Shown here in pieces: positions 9,376 to 19,850 of a DNA stretch of 64,000 bases. Below the pieces are notes generated by a model that did no database searches, was not told where the DNA came from, and worked only from the letters and a program-made list of their open reading frames with translations. Numbering within the stretch: position 1 is the first letter of the stretch; every line of letters starts with the position of its first letter. The translations under genes were made by a program, and so were the position numbers. The stretch is from Zygnema cylindricum. Its lineage: Eukaryota; Streptophyta; Zygnematophyceae; Zygnematales; Zygnemataceae. The stretch lies in NCBI GenBank assembly GCA_037447655.1, contig JBBHKE010000962.1, forward strand, positions 62,001 through 126,000. The letters run 5' to 3'.

Positions 9376-10143
9376 AAGGGAATTAAAGAGAGAGGAGATA
9401 CTTGAGGGAGTTCAAAATATTGAGGATAGTTTGATAGAAATTTTGGAAACTGAAAACTGGTCGGAAAGAGAGGCTTCAATGAATTCCGACGAAAGGGGAG
9501 AAGTAAATCTAGAGTGGGCTCTAAAGGAAAGGGGAGAAAGAAAATATTTAATGAAAGGTTTATGGGAGGAGAAATATTTATTGGAAATAAAATTAAAGAG
9601 TGATAGTGGAAAGATTCCATGGGAGAGTGTCAGAAAAGTTCAGAAAATGGGGTATTTATCCTGGATAGAAATGTAAATTCGGAAGATGTAATTTTTATGA
9701 GGAACTTAGTGGGAACTCTTGATTTAAGGATAAATTTAGGGGGTAATGGTTTTTACATCACTAATGGGAGTGATGCCATCTAAGAAGGTGTGCTTGTGAA
9801 AGGGTTAGCATCTGGGTGTGTGTTGCAGATTGGAGATGGGGCTGGCTGTTTGGATTGCAAGAGGGAAATTGGTTTTAGTGTGGATGAAAAAGAGATGAGG
9901 TGGATAAAATCTTGGCTCGGATTTATGAAAAGTGGGATGCTAAATAAAATGTGTTGTGCAATTATTATTCTGGTTCATCAAATGCATTGTTTTAAATTTG
10001 ATAATATTTTTCTTGAGTTTTATGAAAGGAAAAGAAAAAAGAAGAGAAAAAAAGGGGGTTGTTTTTTTATTTTTTATTTTTTGTTATTGTTTTGGTTTGT
10101 TTAATTGGAGTTGACAGTAAAGAAGACTAGAAATTAATGGGAG
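9376..10143 (+). other. Element D internal region without recognisable pol
   Basis: Purine-rich on the plus strand (many GGGAG, GAAAG runs). It contains open stretches such as 9790-10104, but I see no protease, integrase, reverse transcriptase or RNase H motif in any frame. It ends in a T-rich block (10060-10100) and the purine tract before the 3' LTR. It could be decayed gag-pol linker or unrelated filler carried by a non-autonomous element. Confidence 0.5.
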
Positions 10144-11278
10144 TTTGAAAATGTGTGTATTTTCTAGGTCTTAATTTATTCTACTTTGTCAAATAGGCTG
10201 TCTAAGTCATCTATACTTGTCGTAGTCACTAGAAGACAGAGATAGCCATAGCACCCTAGGTAGTTAAGGAGACAAGAAGGAGGAAGGAGGGGAGTTTGTC
10301 TGGGCGGCACCAAAAGATATGCGGACATACCAGGATTTGATCCTGGTCTGTCTAGTCTACAGCCGTACAGATATAGCTTTCCGCCTTATCCGCTAGATGT
10401 AATGAAGATCGATACACATATAGGGTTTGAATAGTATTTAATGTTGTTCACACCGGTATCATCCATTTAACAGCGAAACCAAACTACATGTACATAGAAA
10501 GGAACTGCACGAAAATAATACAGGGCGCACGAACAAATGTCGAAGATATTTGTTCGACGGCCGAGATTAAAAGTTGGAAATATAATCGAACGGCTCACAT
10601 TTCAGCCGGTTGTACGGAATGACAATTTTGGCGGTTTAGGACGCGCCAACACTAGATGACACGTGGCAATATCTTAGAGGATTGCGGGATCTCTGGAACG
10701 CGAGATGACAAGTCTCGATATGACAAATGTCACATTATGGCTATGTCCTACAAGGACCGTACAAAAAGTACTCCGGCACCTGTACTTTCTTGTACAGTAC
10801 AGTCATATTATTGGTGCATACCTCAGTACTGGGGGGGCTTAAAGAGGGGTTTTAGGACTTATAATATTTTTGGTAGGTAGCCGCCTCTCCCAAAGAGCAT
10901 CTTGTATAAAAGGCAAACTTTGGCCAGCCATAACTATCAATTCAATTGACCAACTTTAGTGATTCTTTTTGCTAATGACTCAAGGGAGTCGAAGCTACCC
11001 AAGGGTGTAGTCGGTCAAAGTTTATGCATGCCAAGGTGGCTTTATTTCTAAGGGAAATTCAAAGTGGGTGAATGTGTCCAAAACTAATATTCTAACTTTG
11101 CATTCTGTGGTGGAACTGAGCACACATAAAGTCTTATTTCACAAGGGTGAATCTATAATGGGGTTTTGATTGTCAAGGATCAATCATTTGGGTTTATATC
11201 AAGTTGGAGTCGGCACTATCTAGATTAAATTCTTTTGGATCTGCAATTTCTGTGGGCAATGGAGCACACAAAGTTTCA
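10144..11278 (+). repeat. 3' LTR of element D
   Basis: Begins TTTGAAAATGTG, where TGTT is expected, and ends AAGTTTCA. Same parts as the 5' LTR: antisense tRNA-like segment 10321-10397; CACGTG 10660-10665; palindrome 10757-10797; TATA box near 10903-10912; GATTCTTTTTGCT 10961-10973. Small differences from the 5' LTR (for example CATAGC or CATGGC, TATGCG or TATACG) show the insertion is not recent. Confidence 0.87.
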
Positions 11279-12040
11279 AGGGTGAATAAAGTTTTAGGAG
11301 ATATGTCTAGAAGTATGGTAACTGATAAAAGAATAGGATTGCAGTTTTGGGCTGAGTCTATGAACTATGTTAACTTTATCAAAAATAGAGTGCTAACTTT
11401 GACAAATAAGGAGGAAACTCCGTATGAAAGGTGGACGGGAAGAAAACCAGATTTGTCTAGTTTGAGAGTGTTCGGAAGTCAAGTCTACAGTTTGGATTCC
11501 GATAAGACTAAATAGAAGTTAGAAGGAAGAGAGAAACCACGATATCTTGTAGGGTATGATGAGAGCACAAAAGGATATCGAGTGTATGACATCAAAAAGA
11601 GAGATATCATTTTGGTAAAACACATAGTTGTGATTAATGAAGTAAAATCTATTGATCCATTCAAATATAACAAAGAAGTCAAAATCAGATCTGAATCGGA
11701 TCAGTATTCTGACTTTGACTTGGGAAATAAAGAGAATGAAGACGGGGAGAAGGAAAAATTTGCAGATGTACCAAAGGAGAACGATGAAAAGTCAACATCC
11801 GAGGTAACACCACAATACGAAATGGAAACCGACGAGGAATTTGATTAAACACCGAAATTGGAAGATAGGGGAGATGAAAATCTTTCTAAACGAAACTCGA
11901 GGATGCCTTCCATACCGGCGTGAGATTTTGAAGGAAGAAAAAGAAGTAGTAAACGGTTTGAAGAAAGACATGTTAATAACAAACTCACAAAGATCTCTCA
12001 CCGAAAAAAACCTCAGATATACTTTGAGGCCATAAATACC
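11279..12040 (+). pseudogene. Element C integrase C-terminal part
   Basis: Resumes the integrase frame after element D: NKVLGDMSRSMVTDKRIGLQFWAE, then TPYERWTGRKPDLSSLRVFGSQVY, the conserved copia integrase C-terminal block. A stop (AAATAG) at about 11513 is followed by the expected GYDESTKGYRVYD near 11560. A long acidic linker (11680-11850) leads towards reverse transcriptase; a shift near 11845 breaks it. Together with 6391-7088 it makes one split integrase. Confidence 0.82.
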
Positions 12041-12960
12041 AAAGAAAGCAACTGGTGGAATCACTACCATCAATGAAGAAATGGCCTCTATCATGGAAGC
12101 CAATACATGGGAGTTGGTAGATTGTCCATCGGACAGAAAACCAATTGGATGTAAGTGGGTTTTTAAGCTTAAACTAAACCCATATAATACCATTGAAAGA
12201 TATAAGGCTAGGTTGGTAGCTAAAGGTTATACTCAGAAATAAGGAATAGACTATGAAGAAACCTTTACACGCGTACTCAGATTCCCTTCTGTCAGAATCC
12301 TCTTAAGTTTAGACGGAGCAGAGGATATAGAAATACACCTCATGGATATTAAGACCGCCTTTTTACACGGAGAGCTGGAAGAAGAAATCTACACGAGGCA
12401 ACCAAAAGGATTCGTGGAAAGTGGAGAAGACAGCAAGGTGTGCAAAGTGTTAAAATCACTTTATAGCCTTAAGCAAGCCCCGCGGCTATGGAACATAAAA
12501 TTGGACGAATTTCTGACAGGTTAGGGATACATTAGAATAAGTTTAGATCACTCCATATATATATTTGAGGATGAAAATGGAGTGATATTTATTCCTATTT
12601 ATGTTGATGATTTGTTAGTCTTAAGCAAGTCCTTAGATAAAATTAACAAACTCAAACAGGATCTGAGAAGTCAGTTTGACATAAAAGATCTCGGCGAAAC
12701 AAAATACATTTTGGGGATCCAAATGGAGGGGGGTAGAGGGAATACAATTATAAGACTCACTCAGAAAAAAGTTATCGGTAATATGCTAGAAAAGTCTAAG
12801 ATGGAGAAAGATAATGGGTGTACCACTCCCATGGATCTAGAGAAAGTATCGGAGGGGAGTGAAGAAGGAAGGATATTGATTTTGATAAGATGGATGAGGA
12901 AGAAAAAAGGTTTATGGAAGCAATTCCTTAAACGCAAATTGTTGGCAGTTTAATTTACTC
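12041..12960 (+). pseudogene. Element C reverse transcriptase
   Basis: Covers almost the whole copia RT: WELVDCPSDRKPIGCKWVFK (near 12112), RYKARLVAKGYTQK, then a stop where CAA is expected, GIDYEETFTRV, IKTAFLHGELEEEIY, KVLKSLYSLKQAPRLWN, and the intact active site FIPIYVDDLLVLSKS near 12593-12630. It ends with KYILGIQMEGGR and RLTQKKVIGNMLEK. Two or three single-base stops or shifts are the only visible breaks. The catalytic YVDD Asp pair is present. Confidence 0.87.
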
Positions 12961-13546
12961 TATAAATTGTACACGTCCCGACATAGCTGCGGCTACGGGC
13001 GTTCTCAGTAGAAGTCTAAATGAACCTAGGAAAAGATACTTGGAAGCAACCAAAAGAGTGATGAGATATTTGGTGAGAACAAGGGAATTATGGTTGCATT
13101 TGGGAGGGGAGCACACTGACATCACCACTTGGAGTGATGCCAGTTATGGGGATGGGCCTTTGAGACGATGTACAACAGGATATGTGTTGCGAATTGGATC
13201 TGGTGCATGTTGTTGGAGAAGGAAACAGCAGAAAGTAGTTGCTCAGTCCACTATGGAGGTTGAATACATGGCTTCATGTGCTCCCACTAAAGAATTAATG
13301 TGCGTAAAATCTCTACTCGAAGAACTTGTGTTAATGAAATTTGGGACTCAGAATGTCTTTTGTGATAATCAAGTTGCTATCTTTATCGCAGCTAATCCAA
13401 AACACCATTTCAAAGCTAAACATATGGGTATAAGACTAACCTTTGTCAAAGAGAAGGTTGAGGTAAAAATAATTAAACTGGTTTATAAAAGTGATAAAGA
13501 GATGATTGCAGACATGATGACAAAACTAGTACCTTCTCCTATGTAA
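12960..13546 (+). pseudogene. Element C RNase H
   Basis: After a short break the frame shows RPDIAAATGVLSRSLN and then the open stretch 13040-13546. It carries the copia RNase H residues: Asp in TTWSDASYGD (near 13133), Glu in STMEVEYMA (near 13255), Asp in FCDNQVA (near 13370), and a C-terminal KEMIADMMTKLVPSPM. The protein would remove RNA from the RNA-DNA hybrid during reverse transcription. The open frame ends in a normal TAA, as in element E. Confidence 0.87.
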
Positions 13547-13603
13547 CATTTTGCAGAGAAAATTGTTGACTTAAATTTAAAGTTGACTAAGAATTAAAGG
13601 GAG

Positions 13604-14252
13604 TGTTAAAAAGAAGTAATTAATATTCATTTTTTAATTTAGACTCTAGAGTGAAGATTGAGAGAGAGAGAGAGAGTCACCATTTCTGACGCCATAGTCG
13701 AAAAGAAATAGGCAGCCATAGTCGGAAAGAACTAGGCAGCCAAGCAGACAGATTGACAGATAACCAAATTGTTGCCCTAATCCAGATTTGAACTTAGGTC
13801 TACAAGCTCCGCATAGACGTACGCCTTAACCAATACGGCGTTAAAGAAACGATACACGTATAATGTTTTCTATGTATTTAAAGTGTTACGCAAAACGTCA
13901 CTTTCATTAAAACAGACCAAAATTGACGAAGCGGCATCTAAAGTCAAGCGGCGTACGCGGACTCAAATCTAGCAGTATAAATTACGAGATCGGACGGACG
14001 TTTTCACCCCCGCAAAATTCGAATGAATCTTTGGCGGCTTTCGAACATAGCGTTACGCTGTGCCACGTGGCGCCACATCATTGGACGTTGGAAAGGATGG
14101 GAGGGAGAACGATGGCTCCCATGTTGACAAGTGTCAACCAGAAGGCCATGTTGTATAATGGTCGTACAAGAAGTACAATCAGCCACTATACCTTCTTGTA
14201 CTATTCACTCTTTCGATTGGCCGAGGGTAGAGTAGTAAGTAGATGTGAGTAT
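13604..14252 (+). repeat. 3' LTR of element C, 3'-truncated
   Basis: Starts TGTTAAAAAGAAG right after the purine tract AATTAAAGGGAG. It contains a short (AG)n run near 13660, an antisense tRNA-like segment at 13771-13847, CACGTG at 14064-14069, and a palindrome at about 14160-14205 whose arms GTACAAGAAG and CTTCTTGTAC are perfect complements. Likeness to the other LTRs stops near 14252, before a TATA box would come, so the end has been lost. Confidence 0.78.
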
Positions 14253-14292
14253 GTCATGCCGCATCGTGTCGGCGGCTCGCTCGCACGTTATC

Positions 14293-14510
14293 ATGCACGC
14301 ACGCGCGGTATTCTGCACGCACGCGCAGTATTTCTCACGCACGCGCAGTATTTCTCACGCACGCGCGGTATTCTGCACGCACGCGCGGTATTTTGTATGC
14401 ACGCGCAGTTTAAGGCACGCGCGCGCGGTTTTATGCATGCACAAGCGGTTTTATGCATGCACGCGCGGTTTAATGCATGCACGCACGATTTTCGCACGCA
14501 TATATAAGTT
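14293..14510 (+). repeat. 20-bp minisatellite of alternating purine-pyrimidine units
   Basis: About ten tandem units of 20 bp, each with a CACGCACGCGC core followed by A/G-GT and a T-rich tail (for example CACGCACGCGCAGTATTTCT). Unit length stays exactly 20 while tails vary. The flank 14253-14292 and the region to 14880 show a looser repetition of TTTCGTGCG (about seven times, 14580-14740). No gene is seen. An open frame across it is only a by-product of the repeat. Confidence 0.85.
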
Positions 14511-14880
14511 TCGTTCTCACGTGCGATTTAATTCCGATTCATATTTTTAGGTTTCATTGAGTAGTACTAATTTCCTGCGATATGTTTCATTTCGTGCGTA
14601 GGTACACAATTTTCGAAGTTGGACGCGAAACATCGTTTGGGCGACGTGTCGCGATTTCAAGTATTTCGTGCTAGACCTTTTATTTCGTGCGATATGGTTC
14701 GTTTCGTGCGGTATGTTTCGTTTCGTGCGTATGCACGCGATTTTGGGAGTATCGACGTGAAGTATCTTTTGGAGGCGTATCGCGATTTCCGGGCGACGCT
14801 TCGATACATATATTTATTTAAGTCGCGAACCCATGTAGGTTCGCGCGCATGTTGTTAGGGAGGGTTTTTACCCTCGGACA

Positions 14881-16113
14881 GTGGATTTTGTCAGGCGTAC
14901 GGCAGACGATGTTGGGGTTCGTGGAGGAAGGAGAAGACAGAAAAGTCTGCAGGCTCATAAAGTCCTTATATGGACTAAAGCTCCCCGACAGTGGAATAAG
15001 AAAGTAGATGAGTTTCTCACTGGTCTAAGATATATTCGGATCAGCTCTGTCCATTCTATCTATATGTTTGAAGATGAGGATGGTGTCATTTTTATTGCAA
15101 TTTATGTGGATGATCTGCTTCTGTTAAGTAAATCTTTGGAAAAGATCAAAAAGTTAAAGAAAGATCTTAGAAGCAAATTTGATATGAAGGATTTAGGTGA
15201 AGCAAGATATATTTTGGGGATCCAAATGGAGAAAGATAGGGGAAAAAGGATTATCAGACTTACTCAAAAAAAAAATATAGGTAATATGCTTGAGAAATTT
15301 CAGATGGAAAAGGCAAACAATTGTGTTACTCCCATGGACTAGAACAAACTAAGTGTTGGGAGTGTTGTAGGAGTGATAATCTTAGATGATCAGAGTAGTC
15401 CATAAGAGAGAGAGTTTATGAAGTCTATTCGTTATAGACAGGTTTTAGGAAGTTTAATCTACTTTATGAACTGTATAAGGCCAGACATAGCGAAAGCAGT
15501 AGGAGTCTTTAGTAGGAGAAAAACGATCCTGGGAAGAGAGATTTGGAGGCAAGAAAGAGAGTCATGAGATATCTGGTGGGAACCGGAGAGTTATGGTTGC
15601 ATTTGGGAGGGGAGCCCACTGACATCACTACTTGAAGTGATGCAAGTTATGGGAATGCACCTATGAGAAGATGCACTTCTGGGTATGTGTTGTATGTGGG
15701 GGAAGGTGCTTGCTGTTGGAGCAGTAAGCAACAAAAGGTGGTTGCTCAATCTACTATGGAGGCTGACTACATGGCCTCTTCTTTTGCAATGAAAGAGTTG
15801 ATGTGGGTCAAGTTCTTGTTGCAAAAACTAGGGTATATCAAGAAGGGAGTGCATGAAGTATTTTGTGATAATCAAGCTGCTATTGCAATTGGAGCTTATC
15901 CAAAACATCATTTCAAATCTAAACATATGGACATAGGATTCAGTTTTCAGAGAGAAAAAGTTGAAAATATGATTTTGAATCTTGTATATTGATCGGATGA
16001 GGAAATGGTGGCTGATATGATGACAAAACTAGTGCCTTCTCCCAAGTTAAAATATTGCAGAGATAAGTGTGGACTAAAGCTGAAGTTAAAGTTAGACTAG
16101 AAAATAAGGGGAG
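14881..16113 (+). pseudogene. Copia element E: reverse transcriptase end and RNase H
   Basis: A 5'-truncated copia element. It starts near 14881 inside RT (the expected KSLYGLKQAPRQWN is shortened at the join SLYGLK-APRQWN). It continues with FIAIYVDDLLLLSKS (active site intact, near 15090) and ARYILGIQMEKDR to a stop at 15340. RNase H follows with IRPDIAKAVGVFSR, LHLGGEPTDITT, STMEADYMASS and VFCDNQAAIAIG. It has several stops and shifts (15340, 15630, 15990). The PPT (AAAATAAGGGGAG) precedes the LTR at 16114. It is close to C in sequence but not a duplicate. Confidence 0.85.
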
Positions 16114-17135
16114 TGTTGAAATTACTATATTTATAGGGTATTTTCTAGGTCTAAATAGATCAGTAAAATAAGAAAAAAAAAGGGCGGACAATGTGGCTCC
16201 ACCTCCTCTCTCTAGCCCCCATACTTGTTGTAGTCACTGAAGGATAAAGAGGGTGGTTGAGCCATGGCTGTCCTAGTTCAACAGGCAGGACTAAAGAGTA
16301 ACTTATGTCACTCTCAACAAAAGTTTGAGTCCGGCAGAACTTAAACCTCCGACTGGCAGAGCGAGGCGTAGCCATCAGCTCTAACCGGTCTGTCGTAGGA
16401 GTTTGTTAACATACATAGGGTGTGATATTTATTTAAATGGTGTTTTGATCCTGAATCCGATTAACGGAATATGAAATTAAACAACATAGAACTAAGTAAT
16501 ATATAGTGCGAACATTATCTCCCACGAAATAAATGAATCGAACATTTGTTTCGACGGCTAATATTAAATGTCGGTTTATGATCCGACGGCACATATCGCT
16601 GCCGAAACCCCGGTATGGTCACTATGGCGGTTTTCGTACGTGGCGTGACCTGGCGACACGTGGAGAGATAATATTTTGTCGCGCGAATTCGGAAGAACAG
16701 AAGGACAAGTTAAAAGTGGACACGCGTCCACTCAATGGCTTTGTCTTACACAGGCCGTATAGAAAGTACATCGGTCGTAGTACCTTTCTATACTCTACAA
16801 TCGTTTGATTGGGTCCTACGTCAATAGATATGGGTTGTGAGAGGGGTTTAGGACTTAGAGAATTTGGTAGGTAGTGGCCTCTCTCCCTTAGAGAGCTTTG
16901 TATAAACTTGGCATCTTTTCCACTTCATAACTAATCGGCTGGTTAGCCGTTTTCAGTGATTCTTTTTGCTACAGACTCAAGGGAGGATATAGTGCACACG
17001 TGTGCAATCAGACTGTCAATTTCTCCTCTTGGGCAGCAGTGGTTGTGGCTGAAATTGGGTTAGTTAAAAGCTATCTAGAAGCTTCCTGAATTCTGTAGTC
17101 CAATAGAGGACACATAATTGCAAAGGTGGGAATCT
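16114..17135 (+). repeat. 3' LTR of element E, truncated at its end
   Basis: Starts TGTTGAAATTACTATATTT. It has TATTTTCTAGGTCTAAATAG (16138-16157), an antisense tRNA-like segment at 16326-16398, CACGTG at 16657-16662, the palindrome at 16755-16796 with arms GTATAGAAAG and CTTTCTATAC, TATA box TATAAAC at 16901, and GATTCTTTTTGCT at 16958-16970. It then becomes unlike the other LTRs, and near 17135 runs into a piece resembling a Tc1/mariner-like MITE (17136-17200), so the true end is missing. Confidence 0.8.
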
Positions 17136-17225
17136 TACCTTTCAATCCCAACTGTCAAATCTACAATCGGACTTGTGTGTAGGGAGGAAAAAAAATTTAA
17201 GAAAAAAAAAAATTATTAAGGGTAA

Positions 17226-18034
17226 GGGTACTTTCGCATGTGCTAAAGTTAGAGTCATTTTCTGTGGTTTTCCTCCATAACTTAAAAAAACGAGAAAATC
17301 CGCAACTGTACCAAAAAACAGAAATTACCACCGTACAAGTTGCGTTACCTTAAAACATTATATATACAGTAGTTTGTCGTTTAGCGTGATGCAATTTGTC
17401 GTCTAGCACATTTCGACCCACTTTCATGTCCTTTCAGCACATATTCAAACTTTACATCAAATCACCTCGCGAGATGATTTGAAATAAAGTCCAATAAGGT
17501 GAGTGAATAGGCAGACGCTGTCGCAGTTGTCTAAAGTTTTTTCCAATTTTTGTGCGCAGGGTACCAAAAAAAAAACACACTGCACGTTTGAAGCCAGTGC
17601 GTACTGTTTTTCGTGCGCCGATTTATGTACAAAAGTCGTCTCTCAAAAAACACGTGTCTTCACACATAACGTGTATGAAAAACATTGGCCACATGTCAGT
17701 AAGTGGGAAGACGAAAAACGAAACTGCATTTCTGTGCGACAGAGAAAGGTATTTTAAGGTTTTGACACGTCGACAATGTGGCGTACGAACATTACGAATT
17801 CACAAAAATTGTACAGCGTGCGGAGAAACGCCTCAAATTGAAGCTGAGTGGAAGTTTCGCCTCATTTTGTGTACCACTTCATCTGTCACATTGTTTCGTA
17901 CACATCTACGTAAATCACTTTTTTAAGTGACAAATTATTTGTGTTAACATACGAATGCTCTAAAAGCTCTACGGGGAATCTTGGCTAAATGACAAAGTAA
18001 CAAGACTAAGTTTCAGTTACATGCGAAAGTATCC
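17226..18034. mobile_element. PIF/Harbinger-like non-autonomous element (809 bp), TSD TAA
   Basis: Inverted ends GGGTACTTTCGCATGT and ACATGCGAAAGTATCC flanked by TAA (17223-17225) and TAA (18035-18037). A 3-bp TAA/TTA duplication and GGG...CCC ends are typical of PIF/Harbinger elements. Inside are a palindrome AAATCACCTCGCGAGATGATTT (17459-17480) and a stretch (17725-17935) repeated at 50884-51090. No transposase is seen. Confidence 0.72.
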
Positions 18035-18037
18035 TAA

Positions 18038-18446
18038 GGTTCCATAAAGGGAAAGATGAGATGTCGTTTTTTAGTGAAAGCCGTAAGTTTACGTATAGTG
18101 TTGTATCGAAAAAATAAAATCAGAAAAGCAAGCTTAGTGAATGAGGGATTTGATTTTCCACGTTTATGGGTGTAAACGTGGACCGTCGGATGCATAATCG
18201 GATACGCTATCATCTGACACTTTCAATTCACAACAAGTGACCCGGAGTAGGTCAATTTTTATCGCTTGAACGAATAACATCGTGCCTCGTGGAAAAGTGA
18301 ACAAATATCCACGACGACCGTGCGACCAAGTGGGTACACGTCGCATATGACATGTGCCTTCCGCCAAGGAGGATGAGAGGCCACCGGGAGCCACAAGAAA
18401 ATCTTTGACGGCAGATATTGTTTCACGCTTCTATTGCTATTCACTA
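18038..18446. other. No gene recognised
   Basis: About 400 bp between a Harbinger-like element and the solo LTR. A short open frame on the minus strand has no recognisable motif. CACGTGGCC-like and CGTGGAAAAG stretches are present but without context. The last five bases (CACTA) are the target duplication of the LTR. Confidence 0.4.
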
Positions 18447-19498
18447 TGTAGAAATTAATGGTTTTAAAGTATTTTCTAGGTCTGAATAGAAATAAAGAAG
18501 CCGAGGCAGTCCACCTCTAACTTCTCTCTCCAAACTCTCAAACTTGTCGCAGTCACTGAGAAATTGGAGAGGAAGCTAGAGCCATGGCTACCTAGGCTAT
18601 CTTGAGGTTTACGGGAAATTAATACTAGTTAGGGAGGAGATTATTTACTAAAAGGTATATGACGCCACAGGATTTGATCCTAGTACCTGCAGGCCGACAG
18701 ATAGTAGATAGCCGGTAGCCTTAGCCGTTAGGTCTAGAAGTAGTCTTACATAGTATATAGTTTGATATTTATTTAAGCATGTACACGTAGGATAAATCAT
18801 TTAACTATAACTGTTAACGGGATACATAGATATGGTAGTGTAAAAGTACGAATTGCGGTACGGATAAGAAATCAATACCGCGCATTGATTTCGTAAGCGA
18901 AACAAATACCGCGCATGTATTAATTACGGCTACGATCAAATGCGGGTTTAATCGGACGGCCGGAATTAGCGCCGAGATCGCGGAAGAAGAATTCGGCGGT
19001 TTGTGGGCATCGCCACATCGGATGCCACGTGGCGATGTCACATTGGAGCGCGACATCTCCGAGGATTAAAGGAGCGAATCCAGATATTCCACGTGTGGAC
19101 ATTTAGGCCATGTCGTACAATGTCCGTACATAAAGTACACCGGCAACTGTACTTTTGCGTACGGAACTGAAATCTGATTGGTTCCGTACATCAGTAGATA
19201 GAGTCTGTGAGAGAGATAGGACTTAGAAAAATTAGAAGATAAGACCCTCTCTCCCAGAGAGCTCCTGTACAAAAGGTCAACTTTGACCCTCCATAACTAA
19301 CTGCTCAAGGGAGCAAATTCAGAGATTCTTTTTGCTATTGACTCAAGGGAGTCTTGTCCTCATAGGGGTGAAGTTGGTCAGAGTTTTTGTCTGTCAGGGT
19401 GGCAGTTATTTTTGCCGAAACACAAAGGGGTCAGGGTTATCCTAGAGGCTTCTTGGAAGCTGTCCACTCTGAGGACTTATGGAGGTCTCAGAGTTTCA
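18447..19498 (+). repeat. Solo LTR, 1052 bp, with CACTA target duplication
   Basis: Starts TGTAGAAATTAATGG and ends GAGTTTCA. It is flanked by CACTA at 18442-18446 and again at 19499-19503, so it is a solo LTR left by recombination between the two LTRs of one insertion. It aligns end to end with the LTR of element A. It holds the antisense tRNA-like segment (18661-18737), CACGTG (19026-19031), palindrome (19124-19164), TATA-like TGTACAAAAGG (19266-19276) and GATTCTTTTTGCT (19324-19336). Confidence 0.92.
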
Positions 19499-19568
19499 CA
19501 CTAACCATTCTGGCATTTTCGTACGTTTTTACAAATCTTAAGTTTCGTCCGCCCGTACAGATTTTATT

Positions 19569-19850
19569 CAACACGCCGTACGAGTTACTTTTTACCTTCG
19601 CTGGTACAAATATGTGGTCACAATTTGTTGTTAGAGATTCTTTGAAAATTACCAGAATCGTATTCACCTATTACGTGGATCAATCAAAGTTTGCCACGCA
19701 ATTCAATACGTCGTTCGAGTCACTTAATACGTCGTACGAGTCACTTTTTACCTTCGCTGGTACAAGTATGTGGTCACAATTTGTTGTTAGAGATTCTTTG
19801 AAGTTTACCAGAATCGTATTCACTTATTAGGTGGACCAATGAAAGTGTGC
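19569..19850 (+). repeat. 156-bp tandem duplication
   Basis: A block containing TTCGCTGGTACAA and TGTGGTCACAATTTG occurs twice, 156 bp apart (19605 and 19761), with about 95% identity. Because 156 is a multiple of three, an open frame runs through both copies from the LTR, but it starts inside the LTR and has no known motif, so I do not call it a gene. Confidence 0.8.

Larger units (their letters stand above)
7089..11278 (+). mobile_element. Element D: complete two-LTR element with gag remnant and no pol, nested in C
   Basis: Two direct LTRs (7089-8225 and 10144-11278, about 1.13 kb each, closely similar) enclose only about 1.9 kb. The site duplication is AGAGT (7084-7088) on the left and AGGGT (11279-11283) on the right, one change apart; it falls inside the integrase frame of C. 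The primer-binding site (8226-8240) follows the 5' LTR directly, and a purine tract (AATGGGAG) precedes the 3' LTR. The inside has a decayed gag with one zinc knuckle, then about 0.75 kb without recognisable pol. It would have depended on the enzymes of relatives such as A or C. Confidence 0.9.
5706..14252 (+). mobile_element. Copia element C, 5'-truncated, split by nested element D
   Basis: The left part (5706-7088) has the end of gag, the zinc knuckle, protease and the start of integrase. The right part (11279 to about 14252) has the rest of integrase, reverse transcriptase, RNase H, a polypurine tract and a 3' LTR. The integrase frame runs from the left flank into the right flank of D with only the 5-bp duplication between them (VVERV to NKVLGDMSR), which proves nesting. 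C lacks its 5' LTR. Scattered stops are mostly consistent with C-to-T change at CAA or CAG codons. It is closer to A than to B in gag and protease. Confidence 0.88.

Noticed and set aside
9015-9620. 201-residue minus-strand frame inside element D
   Set aside because: Antisense of purine-rich degenerate gag; the plus strand carries the zinc knuckle.
13923-14507. 194-residue plus-strand frame
   Set aside because: It runs through the C LTR and the minisatellite; repetitive His/Ala/Arg translation, not a gene.
14293-14510. CRISPR-like regular array
   Set aside because: Units are contiguous 20-mers without unique spacers, in a plant nuclear context; it is a minisatellite.
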